Of a stretch of DNA of 64,000 bases, positions 46,915 to 54,762 are shown piece by piece. Both the position numbers and the translations under genes were made by a program. The notes beneath the pieces were generated by a model, which was not told where the DNA came from, searched no databases, and saw nothing but the letters and a program-made list of their open reading frames with translations. Position 1 is the first letter of the stretch; every line of letters starts with the position of its first letter. Origin of the DNA: Pseudomonas moorei (GTDB taxonomy: Bacteria > Pseudomonadota > Gammaproteobacteria > Pseudomonadales > Pseudomonadaceae); NCBI RefSeq assembly GCF_008801475.1, contig NZ_VZPP01000013.1, forward strand, positions 1 to 64,000, given 5' to 3'.

Positions 46915-47873
46915 CAGATGGCATTTCGCAGGCTGAGGTTTTCCGGGTGCGGTTGCAGGTAAACCTGCTGCGCGATGTACGGGTCAGGGTGCTGGCGGAA
47001 GTGGTGTTTGAGCAGCGTCAGCGGCACCACCAGTGGCACGATGCCGTGACGGTACTGGCCGATGACGTGCTGCATTTCCCGCTTGTCCTCGGCACTGATC
47101 GCCTGTTTCAAGTAGCCGCTGATGTGCTGCAGCACATTGGTGTGGGTGCGGCGGGTGGCACATTTTTTCAGGGCCGCCATCAACTCGCTGAAGTAGCGCG
47201 GGCCAAGTTCTTTCGGGTCGGTGCGGCCCATGCTGCCCAGCAGATTACCCAGGGTTTTGTATTGCATCGGGTTGTGGGCCATCAGCAGGTATTTGTAGCG
47301 CGAGTGAAATTCAGTGAGGCCGCGTCGGGTCAGGCCTTCTTGCAGCAATTGCTGCCAGGCGCTGTAGGCGAACACACGGGTGATAAAGTTTTCGCGCAGT
47401 ACCGGGTCATTGAGTCGGCCGTCTTCTTCCACCGGTAAATCCGGATGCAGGGCGCAAAACGCCCGGGCATAGATGCCCTGGCCGCCCCCATCGACCGGCG
47501 CACCATTTTCGCGGTAGACCTTGACCCGCTCCAGTCCGCAGGAGGGTGACTTCTGCATGAAGATGTAGCCGCTGATGTCGCGCAGCTCTGCGGCCATCTG
47601 CCGGCCGTAATCGGCCAGTGGCTGGGTGACGTTGATCTCGCGGTTGATCGTCCCGACGGCTTCGGGTTGATTCGGATCACCGACCAGCCGGATCGGCTCC
47701 CGGGGAATGCCCAGGCCAATCGCGACTTCCGGGCAGACCGGCACGAAATCGAAGTAGTCGGTGAGGATGCGGCTGCACAAGCGCGATTCCTTGTGCCCGC
47801 CGTTGTAGCGTACCTCTGCGCCGGTCAGGCAAGCGCTAATGGCGATTTTCGGTTTGGCAGGCGACTGGAGCAT
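46914..47873 (-). CDS. DUF523 and DUF1722 fusion protein (YbbK/YbgA type)
   Basis: Two-domain protein of 319 residues. DUF523 (about 5-155) has ISACLTGAEVRYNGG and the cysteine motif QKSPSCGLERV; DUF1722 (about 185-310) has the segment RYKYLLMAHNP. DUF523 relates to thiouridine-desulfurase-type proteins. It is the first gene of the operon, with the promoter and paired operator just upstream. The same fusion commonly precedes MerR and phr genes in gamma-proteobacteria; the role is unknown. Confidence 0.88.
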   Translation of the reverse strand: MLQSPAKPKIAISACLTGAEVRYNGGHKESRLCSRILTDYFDFVPVCPEVAIGLGIPREPIRLVGDPNQPEAVGTINREINVTQPLADYGRQMAAELRDISGYIFMQKSPSCGLERVKVYRENGAPVDGGGQGIYARAFCALHPDLPVEEDGRLNDPVLRENFITRVFAYSAWQQLLQEGLTRRGLTEFHSRYKYLLMAHNPMQYKTLGNLLGSMGRTDPKELGPRYFSELMAALKKCATRRTHTNVLQHISGYLKQAISAEDKREMQHVIGQYRHGIVPLVVPLTLLKHHFRQHPDPYIAQQVYLQPHPENLSLRNAI

Positions 47874-47892
47874 CGGAGCACCTCGGAATCTA

Positions 47893-47930
47893 AACCTATA
47901 CAGACTTCATAATCTGTACAACATAGGTTC
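47893..47930 (-). promoter_or_regulatory. Candidate LitR-type operator, downstream copy
   Basis: TATACA (47897-47902) - 12 bases - TGTACA (47915-47920), framed by AACCTAT on the left and ATAGGTT on the right, which extend the dyad. It lies just after the likely transcription start of the eight-gene operon. Confidence 0.6.
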
Positions 47931-47958
47931 ATCATAGGTTCAAAGGTGTACAAGTCAA
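47931..47958 (-). promoter_or_regulatory. Promoter of the eight-gene photo-oxidative operon
   Basis: On the minus strand: -35 TTGACT (47958-47953), 16-base spacer, -10 TATGAT (47936-47931), about 58 bases before the DUF523 ATG. The -35 sits inside the upstream operator copy, so a bound regulator should block polymerase. Confidence 0.65.
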
Positions 47959-47976
47959 ATAGTTTGTATAGGTTTT
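47943..47976 (-). promoter_or_regulatory. Candidate LitR-type operator, upstream copy
   Basis: TGTACA (47947-47952) - 12 bases - TGTATA (47965-47970) followed by GGTT. Read on the minus strand it is AACCTATACA-N12-TGTACA, identical in core and spacing to the downstream copy, in inverted orientation. Confidence 0.6.
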
Positions 47977-48054
47977 GGTCGGGGGGCAGAAATCCTCTGC
48001 GCGCGCTGGCTCACAGCTGGGAGGTTGGAGGTGTCGCTGTCATCGCCCCAGGTT

Positions 48055-48270
48055 CTAGTTCCAGCCCAGTTTCCAGCTGTCGCTATTTTTCAAGACCTGC
48101 CAGTCGTACCACTCACTGCGTTTGGTCAGCACCGCTTGTAACTCGACTTTCAGCACTGTCCCTTCATCGTCACGCAGCAGTTCAGTCACCAAGAAGTGTT
48201 TTTCGCGGTTTTGCGGATGGGCTGCTGTCCATTTCGACAGCAGCAATTTGCTCGGGTTGATGCGGTTCAC
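48055..48270 (-). CDS. TIGR02450-type tryptophan-rich small protein
   Basis: 71 residues with five tryptophans (14, 54, 57, 66, 70), basic N-terminus NPSKLLLSKWTA and C-terminal WYDWQVLKNSDSWKLGW. Matches the conserved Trp-rich family TIGR02450, of unknown function. The GTG start overlaps the stop of the FAD oxidoreductase gene (GTGA), so the two are coupled. Confidence 0.82.
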   Translation of the reverse strand: MNRINPSKLLLSKWTAAHPQNREKHFLVTELLRDDEGTVLKVELQAVLTKRSEWYDWQVLKNSDSWKLGWN

Positions 48271-49253
48271 TGCAGATGCTCATGCAAGCGGCGGGCGGCT
48301 TCCTGGCCGCTGAGCCAGGCGCCTTCGACGCGGCCGGACAGACACCAGTCGCCACACGCGTACAGGCCCAGATCGGCATCGGCGAGGGTGCCCCACTCAT
48401 GGCTGCTTGCCGGGCGGGCATAGAGCCAGCGGTGGGCGAGGCTGAAGCTGGGGGCGGGCATCGCACTGTGCAACAGTTCGGCGAAGGCGCCGTGCAATTG
48501 CTCGATCACCGCTTCCTTGGGCAGGTCGATGTGCTGGCGACTCCAGGCGCTGGTGGCATGCAACACCCAGGTGTCGAGGGTGTTGTCGCGTCCTGGTTTA
48601 CTGCGGTTGCGTGCCAGCCAGTCCAGCGGACTGTCCTGTACGAAACAGCCTTCCATGGGGGTGTCCAGCGGGGTTTCGAATGCCAGGGCGACGGCCCAGG
48701 TAGGGTCCATTTTCACCCCGGCGGCAGCGCCGGCAAGCTTCGGTGCCGAGGCGAGCAAGGCGGTTGCCTGAGGCGCCGGCGTGGCGATTACCACATGGCT
48801 GAAGGGGCCATGGGTGAAGCCTTCGGCGTCCTGCAGGTGCCAGTGTTCTTCGCCGCGATAGACCTCGGTGATGCGGCAGGCGAAATGCACTTCCAGGTCA
48901 CCCAGCAGGGCGCGGGTTATGGCGCTCATGCGCGGCGTGCCGACCCAGCGCGTCTGTTCGTCCGGTGACAAGTTGAGCTGTCCGCCGTGGAAGGTGTAGA
49001 GCTGGGGTGTCCACTCGGCGACCCAGCCATTGGCCTGCCAGCGTTGCACTTCGGTGACGAAGCGGCGATCGCGAGCGGTGAAGTATTGCGCGCCCATGTC
49101 CAGAGCACCCGCGTCGCTGCGCTTGCTCGACATGCGTCCGCCACTGCCGCGGCTTTTATCGAAAAGTTGAACGACATGCCCTGCGTCTGTCAGGGCTTGT
49201 GCGGCTGATAACCCGGCTATGCCGGTGCCGATGATTGCGATAGGTACAGTCAT
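48267..49253 (-). CDS. Renalase-like FAD-dependent oxidoreductase
   Basis: Flavoprotein of 328 residues: FAD loop IIGTGIAGLSAAQAL, then FDKSRGSGGRMSSKR and LDMGAQYFTARD, the signature of the bacterial renalase-like/NAD(P)-binding family; the C-terminal CGDWCLSGRVEGAWLSG closes the FAD site. The substrate is unknown. The ATG at 49253 has only a weak ribosome site. Upstream lies a third copy of the LitR-type element, so it may belong to the same light-response regulon. Confidence 0.87.
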   Translation of the reverse strand: MTVPIAIIGTGIAGLSAAQALTDAGHVVQLFDKSRGSGGRMSSKRSDAGALDMGAQYFTARDRRFVTEVQRWQANGWVAEWTPQLYTFHGGQLNLSPDEQTRWVGTPRMSAITRALLGDLEVHFACRITEVYRGEEHWHLQDAEGFTHGPFSHVVIATPAPQATALLASAPKLAGAAAGVKMDPTWAVALAFETPLDTPMEGCFVQDSPLDWLARNRSKPGRDNTLDTWVLHATSAWSRQHIDLPKEAVIEQLHGAFAELLHSAMPAPSFSLAHRWLYARPASSHEWGTLADADLGLYACGDWCLSGRVEGAWLSGQEAARRLHEHLQ

Positions 49254-49298
49254 AAGGGCCTCGTTTACCTTTCTGTACAGACTACGCCGGGGTTTAAA

Positions 49299-49326
49299 CC
49301 TGTACAATATTGTTTTTTGGTATAAC
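49299..49326. promoter_or_regulatory. Candidate third LitR-type operator
   Basis: AACC-TGTACA (49301-49306) - 12 bases - GGTATA (49319-49324): same spacing and AACC lead as the pair at 47.9 kb with one mismatch in the second half-site. A lone TGTACA also lies at 49274-49279. It stands between the FAD oxidoreductase (minus) and the TIGR01777 gene (plus) and could act on either. Confidence 0.5.
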
Positions 49327-49451
49327 TTTTAGCGTTCTCGTTCTGACAGCTTGGCCTATTGTTAAACACAGAGCCTGCCCGATACCAAAAGATCCCTTGC
49401 TTATAAAAATAGACTAGTGATCAGGGTAAAACGCCACGCGAGGAAGATGTC

Positions 49452-50354
49452 ATGCACATATTGCTGACCGGCGGTACTGGTTTGATAGGACGTCAGCTCT
49501 GCCAACTCTGGTCGAGACAGGGTCATCGCTTGACTGTCTGGAGTCGCAGGCCTGAAAAAGTCGCGAAAATCTGTGGCGCTCAAGCGCGTGGAATCGCAAG
49601 GCTCGAAGATCTGGGTGATGCTCCCGTCGATGCCATCGTCAACCTCGCCGGTGCACCGATCGCGGACCGTCCATGGACTCACAAGCGCAAGGCCTTGTTG
49701 TGGAGCAGCCGTATTACTTTGACCGAAAGCCTGCTGGCCTGGATCGAGAGCCGCGAACAGAAACCTCAGGTCCTGATATCGGGGTCGGCGGTGGGTTGGT
49801 ACGGCGATGGCGGCGAGCGTGAACTGACCGAGGACTCGCCACCGGTCAGCGAAGATTTCGCCAGTCAGCTGTGCATCGCCTGGGAGGAGACCGCTCAGCG
49901 CGCCGAAGCGTTAGGTGTTCGTGTGATCCTCATCCGCACCGGGCTGGTGCTGTCGGCCGAGGGCGGTTTTTTGTCGCGGTTGTTGCTGCCGTTCAAATGC
50001 GGGCTGGGCGGCCCGATTGGCAGCGGTCGGCAGTGGATGCCGTGGATTCACATCAACGATCAAATCGCCTTGATTGATTTTCTTCTGCACCGCAACGACG
50101 CCAGCGGTCCATATAATGCCTGCGCACCGAAGCCGGTGCGCAATCGCGAATTTGCCAAAACCCTGGGCAGCGTGCTGCACCGCCCGGCGTTCATGCCGAT
50201 GCCGGCCTTTGCGTTGAGGATCGGCCTGGGCGAGTTGTCGATGTTGTTGCTGGGCGGTCAGCGAGCCACACCGGTTCGTTTGCTGCAGGCGGGTTTCACT
50301 TTCCAGTTCACTGATTTGCGCGCGGCCCTGGATAATTTATCCAGCCGCCTCTGA
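49452..50354 (+). CDS. TIGR01777-family epimerase-like protein (YfcH type)
   Basis: Extended SDR-fold protein of 300 residues with NAD(P) motif ILLTGGTGLIGRQL, NLAGAPIADRPW and the family segment SGSAVGWYGDGGERELTE, then W-MPWIHINDQI. Related to E. coli YfcH; substrate unknown. The ribosome site gaggaag is good. HemH follows after 13 bases; they are probably co-transcribed. Confidence 0.9.
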   Translation: MHILLTGGTGLIGRQLCQLWSRQGHRLTVWSRRPEKVAKICGAQARGIARLEDLGDAPVDAIVNLAGAPIADRPWTHKRKALLWSSRITLTESLLAWIESREQKPQVLISGSAVGWYGDGGERELTEDSPPVSEDFASQLCIAWEETAQRAEALGVRVILIRTGLVLSAEGGFLSRLLLPFKCGLGGPIGSGRQWMPWIHINDQIALIDFLLHRNDASGPYNACAPKPVRNREFAKTLGSVLHRPAFMPMPAFALRIGLGELSMLLLGGQRATPVRLLQAGFTFQFTDLRAALDNLSSRL

Positions 50355-50367
50355 AATAGGATGTTGC

Positions 50368-51393
50368 ATGACGGATCACGCGTTGCTTCTGGTCAACCTG
50401 GGCTCACCCGCCTCCACCTCGGTAGCGGATGTACGCAGCTACCTCAATCAGTTTCTGATGGACCCATATGTGATCGACCTGCCATGGCCGGTTCGGCGTC
50501 TGTTGGTGTCGCTGATCCTGATCAAGCGCCCTGAGCAGTCGGCCCATGCCTATGCTTCGATCTGGTGGGAGGAAGGCTCGCCACTGGTGGTGCTCAGCCG
50601 TCGCCTGCAACAAGCGGTGGCTGCCCACTGGAAGCACGGGCCTGTTGAGCTGGCGATGCGTTACGGCGAACCGTCCATTGAGTCGTCGCTGCTGCGCCTG
50701 GTGGCGGCGGGTCACCAGCGAATCACGTTGGCGCCGCTATATCCGCAGTTTGCCGACAGCACCACGACCACTGTGATCGAAGAAGCCAAGCGGGTGGTGC
50801 GCGAGAAGAAACTCAACGTTCAGCTGTCGGTGCTCCAGCCGTTTTACGATCAACCGGAATACCTCGATGCGTTGGTGGCCAGTGCCAAGCCTTATCTGCA
50901 ACAGGATTACGACCACCTGTTGTTGAGCTTTCACGGCCTGCCTGAGCGGCACCTGACCAAGCTCGATCCGACCGGCCAGCATTGTTTCAAGAATGATGAT
51001 TGCTGCAAGAACGCTTCGCCGGCCTCCCTGACGACCTGTTACCGCGCTCAATGCCTGCGTAGCGCGGCCGAATTTGCCAAGCGCATGGGCCTGCCGGATG
51101 GCAAGTGGTCGGTGTCGTTTCAATCGCGACTGGGCCGGGCGAAATGGATTGAGCCTTACACTGAAGCGCGCCTCGATGAGCTGGCCAAAAGTGGGGTAAA
51201 GAAGGTGCTGGTAATGTGCCCGGCCTTCGTCGCCGACTGCATCGAGACGCTGGAGGAAATCGGTGATCGCGGACGGGAGCAATTCCTCGAAGCGGGAGGG
51301 GAGGAATTGGTGCTGGTGCCGTGTCTCAACGATGATCCGCAGTGGGCGCGAGCGTTGAGTGCGTTGTGTGAAAGAGCGCCATTGGCGCTATAG
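50368..51393 (+). CDS. hemH: Ferrochelatase
   Basis: Inserts ferrous iron into protoporphyrin IX, the last haem step. The 341-residue protein has the catalytic His189 region SFHGLPERHL and the late MCPAFVADCIETLEEI. An internal cysteine cluster (Cys206, 212, 213, 224, 229) lies just after the catalytic loop; such clusters bind [2Fe-2S] in some microbial ferrochelatases, though this one is unproven. The chain follows the TIGR01777 gene closely. Confidence 0.95.
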   Translation: MTDHALLLVNLGSPASTSVADVRSYLNQFLMDPYVIDLPWPVRRLLVSLILIKRPEQSAHAYASIWWEEGSPLVVLSRRLQQAVAAHWKHGPVELAMRYGEPSIESSLLRLVAAGHQRITLAPLYPQFADSTTTTVIEEAKRVVREKKLNVQLSVLQPFYDQPEYLDALVASAKPYLQQDYDHLLLSFHGLPERHLTKLDPTGQHCFKNDDCCKNASPASLTTCYRAQCLRSAAEFAKRMGLPDGKWSVSFQSRLGRAKWIEPYTEARLDELAKSGVKKVLVMCPAFVADCIETLEEIGDRGREQFLEAGGEELVLVPCLNDDPQWARALSALCERAPLAL

Positions 51394-51401
51394 GAATACA
51401 A

Positions 51402-51518
51402 CCTGTGGCGAGGGAGCTTGCTCCCGCTTGAGTGCGTAGCACTCACAAAACCTTCATCGACTGCGAGAGTTTTGGGGTCGCTTCGCGACCCAGCGGGAGC
51501 AAGCTCCCTCGCCACAGG
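51402..51518. repeat. Long inverted repeat of REP type
   Basis: Outer arms cctgtggcgagggagcttgc and gcaagctccctcgccacagg are perfectly complementary over at least 20 bases. The inside holds a smaller palindrome (ggtcgcttcgcgacc). It is a REP-like pair or small mobile REP derivative between convergent hemH and uraA, and may also act as terminator. Confidence 0.85.
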
Positions 51519-51528
51519 GGTTAATCTG

Positions 51529-52803
51529 TTACAACAGCGGCTCATTCGCCTTCTTGTGCTTCCAGCTGTCGTTGCCCGGAAGGATCAGGTTCAGCGCAAT
51601 CGCCACCACCGCGCACAGCGCGATGCCTTTGAGGCCGAAGTCATCGGGACCCGTGCCGGTTCCGATCAGTACGCCGCCAATCCCGAACACCAGGGTCACC
51701 GAGACAATCACCAGGTTGCGTGCTTCGCCCAGGTCGATCTTGTGGCGAATCAACGTATTCATGCCAACCGCCGCGATCGAGCCGAACAACAGGCAGAGAA
51801 TCCCGCCCATTACCGGCACCGGAATGCTTTGCAGCAGCGCGCCGAACTTGCCGATGAACGCCAGGCTGATGGCGAAGATCGCCGCCCAGGTCATGATTTT
51901 CGGGTTGTAGTTCTTGGTCAACATCACTGCGCCGGTCACTTCGGCGTAGGTGGTGTTGGGCGGACCGCCGAACAGACCGGCAGCGGTGGTGGCAATGCCA
52001 TCGCCGAGCAGGGTGCGGTGCAGGCCGGGTTTCTTCAGGTAATCGCGACCGGTCACGCTACCCACGGCGATCACGCCGCCGATGTGTTCGATGGCCGGGG
52101 CCAGGGCCACCGGAACGATGAACAGAATCGCCTGCCAGTTGAACTCCGGCGCAGTGAAGTGGGGGAGGGCGAACCATGGAGCCGCAGCAATCTTCGCGGT
52201 ATCGACCACGCCGAAGTAGAACGACATGCCGAAACCCACCAGCACGCCTGAAATGATCGGTACCAGGCGGAAAATGCCTTTGCCGAACACGGCGACGATC
52301 AGGGTGGTCAGCAACGCTGGCATCGAGATCATCATCGCCGTCTGGTAATGAATCAGTTCAGAACCGTCGCCGGCCTTGCCCATGGCCATGTTGGCGGCAA
52401 TCGGCGCCATGGCCAGGCCAATGGAGATGATCACCGGGCCGATGACCACGGGCGGCAGCAGGCGGTCGATGAAACCGGTGCCTTTGATCTTCACCGCCAG
52501 GCCGAGGAAGGTGTAGACGAAACCGGCCGCCATCACGCCGCCCATGGTCGCGGCCAGGCCGAACTGGCCTTTGGCGAGGATGATCGGGGTGATGAAGGCA
52601 AAGCTCGACGCCAGGAATACCGGCACCTGACGCCCGGTGACGATCTGGAACAGAATCGTCCCCAGGCCGGCGGTAAACAGCGCCACGTTCGGGTCCAGGC
52701 CGGTGATCAGCGGCATCAGCACCAAAGCGCCGAAGGCCACGAACAGCATCTGTGCGCCAGACAGCACCGTGCGCCAGAGCGGATCGTTGAACTCATCCTG
52801 CAT
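51529..52803 (-). CDS. uraA: Uracil permease, NCS2 family
   Basis: Uracil:H+ symporter of 424 residues and about 14 hydrophobic segments. NCS2 signatures: LLPPVVIGPVIISIGLAMAP, PNTTYAEVTGAVML and the helix with ALAPAIEHIGG. The start at 52803 lies two bases after the upp stop, so uptake and phosphoribosylation are co-expressed. No strong terminator; the inverted repeat downstream may serve. Confidence 0.93.
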   Translation of the reverse strand: MQDEFNDPLWRTVLSGAQMLFVAFGALVLMPLITGLDPNVALFTAGLGTILFQIVTGRQVPVFLASSFAFITPIILAKGQFGLAATMGGVMAAGFVYTFLGLAVKIKGTGFIDRLLPPVVIGPVIISIGLAMAPIAANMAMGKAGDGSELIHYQTAMMISMPALLTTLIVAVFGKGIFRLVPIISGVLVGFGMSFYFGVVDTAKIAAAPWFALPHFTAPEFNWQAILFIVPVALAPAIEHIGGVIAVGSVTGRDYLKKPGLHRTLLGDGIATTAAGLFGGPPNTTYAEVTGAVMLTKNYNPKIMTWAAIFAISLAFIGKFGALLQSIPVPVMGGILCLLFGSIAAVGMNTLIRHKIDLGEARNLVIVSVTLVFGIGGVLIGTGTGPDDFGLKGIALCAVVAIALNLILPGNDSWKHKKANEPLL

Positions 52804-52805
52804 GG

Positions 52806-53444
52806 TCAAGCGTCCTTCTGCTTGGTGCCGAAGATCTTGTCACCGGCATCGCCCAGGCCTGGAATGATGTAACCGTGCTCGTTCAATTTCTGATCGATGG
52901 AAGCGGTATAGATGGTCACGTCCGGGTGAGCTTTCTCGACCGCCGCGATGCCTTCCGGCGCGGCAACCAGCACCATGGCGCGGATGTCCTTGCAGCCAGC
53001 CTTTTTCAGCAGGTCGATGGTGGCGACCATCGAACCGCCAGTGGCGAGCATCGGGTCGATGATCATCGCGAGCCGTTCGTCGATTTCGGGTACGAGTTTC
53101 TCCAGGTAGGTGTGGGCTTCGAGGGTCTCCTCGTTGCGAGCCACGCCCACGGCGCTGACTTTGGCGCCCGGAATCAGGCTCAGCACGCCTTCGAGCATGC
53201 CGATGCCGGCGCGCAGGATCGGTACTACAGTGATTTTCTTGCCGGCGATTTTCTCGACCGACACGGTGCCGCACCAACCTTCGATATCGTAGGTTTCCAG
53301 CGGCAGGTCTTTGGTGGCTTCATAGGTCAGCAGGGCGCCGACTTCCTGAGCGAGCTCACGGAAATTCTTGGTGCTGATGTCTGCGCGGCGCATCAGGCCA
53401 AGTTTATGACGGATCAGCGGATGGCGGATCTCGAGGATGGGCAT
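52806..53444 (-). CDS. upp: Uracil phosphoribosyltransferase
   Basis: Salvages uracil with PRPP to UMP. The 212-residue protein carries the PRPP loop IDPMLATGGSM and the C-terminal uracil-binding GYIIPGLGDAGD. The start at 53444 (MPILEIRHPLIRHKLGLMR) has ggag eight bases upstream. Divergent from hpt, with shared control region 53,445-53,619 between two PRPP-using salvage genes. Confidence 0.96.
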   Translation of the reverse strand: MPILEIRHPLIRHKLGLMRRADISTKNFRELAQEVGALLTYEATKDLPLETYDIEGWCGTVSVEKIAGKKITVVPILRAGIGMLEGVLSLIPGAKVSAVGVARNEETLEAHTYLEKLVPEIDERLAMIIDPMLATGGSMVATIDLLKKAGCKDIRAMVLVAAPEGIAAVEKAHPDVTIYTASIDQKLNEHGYIIPGLGDAGDKIFGTKQKDA

Positions 53445-53619
53445 GGGAAAGGCTCCGGCGGCGGGCAAAAAAACCGGCCTAGATTAATCTATCCGAGGGT
53501 GTTGTCCTATAGACATACAGTACGTTAGTCCACAAAGGCTTGATCTGGCCGTGCGGGATGCGTACCTTTGCCCGCTTTTCCTCACTTCGTCCCCCCCGTT
53601 ACCACCCCAGGAGAGCGCC

Positions 53620-54177
53620 ATGTCCGCTGATCTCGAGCATATCCGTCAAGTCATGCGAGAGGCTGACTGCCTGTACACCGAAGCTGAAGTCGAGGCGGCT
53701 ATCGCCCGCGTCGGTGCGCACATCAATGAGCAACTGGCCGACAGCAATCCGGTGGTGTTCTGTGTGATGAACGGCGGGCTGATTTTCGCCGGCAAACTGC
53801 TGACCCATCTGCAGTTCCCGCTGGAAGCGTCCTACCTGCACGCCACCCGCTATCGCAACGAAACCAGCGGCGGCGAGCTGTTCTGGAAAGCCAAGCCGGA
53901 AGTGTCGTTCATCGACCGTGATGTGCTGATCATTGATGACATCCTCGATGAAGGCCACACCCTGGGCGCGATCATCGACTTCTGCAAACACGCTGGCGCG
54001 CGTAAAGTGCACACTGCCGTGCTGATCGACAAGGACCATGACCGCAAGGCGCGTCCGGACCTCAAGGCCGATTTCGTCGGTTTGCCGTGCATCGACCGTT
54101 ACATCTTCGGCTACGGCATGGACTACAAAGGCTACTGGCGCAACGCCAACGGGATTTTTGCCGTTAAGGGTATGTAA
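53620..54177 (+). CDS. hpt: Hypoxanthine-guanine phosphoribosyltransferase
   Basis: Type I PRTase for purine salvage, 185 residues, with PRPP loop VLIIDDILDEGHTLG and the late CIDRYIFGYGMDYKGYWRN. Start at 53620 supported by aggag. In Pseudomonas this long, divergent form is annotated as hypoxanthine-guanine phosphoribosyltransferase; substrate breadth is not shown by sequence. The cupin gene follows after 4 bases. Confidence 0.9.
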   Translation: MSADLEHIRQVMREADCLYTEAEVEAAIARVGAHINEQLADSNPVVFCVMNGGLIFAGKLLTHLQFPLEASYLHATRYRNETSGGELFWKAKPEVSFIDRDVLIIDDILDEGHTLGAIIDFCKHAGARKVHTAVLIDKDHDRKARPDLKADFVGLPCIDRYIFGYGMDYKGYWRNANGIFAVKGM

Positions 54178-54181
54178 GACC

Positions 54182-54655
54182 ATGACCAAGACGAGCTTTC
54201 TTGATCAAACGCTGTTCGCTGAGCTGGCCGAGAAAGCCGCGGCCAATCCTCGCGGGCGCCAACATCATAATTTTCACCAGATGGAAGAGGCTTGCCACCG
54301 CATGGCGGTGGGCTTGCAGCCCGCCACCTATATTCCGCCTCACCGGCACCTGGGGGAAAACAAGGCTGAAACCTTGCTGGTGCTCAAGGGGAAACTGGGC
54401 TTGTTGATCTTCGACGAATCCGGCGCAGTGCTGAGCAGGTCGGTCCTGCAGGCCGGTGGCGATTGCGTCGGCGTGGACCTGCCAACAGGTGTGTTCCACG
54501 GCCTGGTAGTGCTGGAGCCCGACAGCCTGATGTTCGAATGCAAGGCCGGCCCTTACCGCCCGGTCGGTGAAGGTGAGCTGGCTCACTGGGCGCCGCGTGA
54601 AGGCGAGCCGGGTGTCGCGGAGTATCACGCCTGGATGCGTGCGCAGTTCGACTGA
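54182..54655 (+). CDS. WbuC-like cupin metalloprotein
   Basis: Cupin of 157 residues. The metal-binding motif PPHRHLGENKAETLLVLKG (His/His/Glu) is followed by a second half PTGVFHGLVVLEPDS. This matches the WbuC family, found in O-antigen clusters and as stand-alone genes; function unknown. It is four bases behind hpt and so coexpressed, although no link to purines is evident. Confidence 0.85.
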   Translation: MTKTSFLDQTLFAELAEKAAANPRGRQHHNFHQMEEACHRMAVGLQPATYIPPHRHLGENKAETLLVLKGKLGLLIFDESGAVLSRSVLQAGGDCVGVDLPTGVFHGLVVLEPDSLMFECKAGPYRPVGEGELAHWAPREGEPGVAEYHAWMRAQFD

Positions 54656-54662
54656 ACCATGA

Positions 54663-54694
54663 CCTGTAGGAGCGAGCAGGCTCGCTCCTACAGG
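54663..54694. repeat. Perfect REP palindrome
   Basis: Fifteen-base arms cctgtaggagcgagc / gctcgctcctacagg with a two-base centre, directly after the cupin gene. Clean example of the GGAGCGAGC REP core. Confidence 0.88.
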
Positions 54695-54762
54695 AGATGT
54701 GTCCAGCCATCCAGTCCTGTTAGCTCATGCTAGAGTGCTCAGCCCCGATTCCGGAGCCTGTC

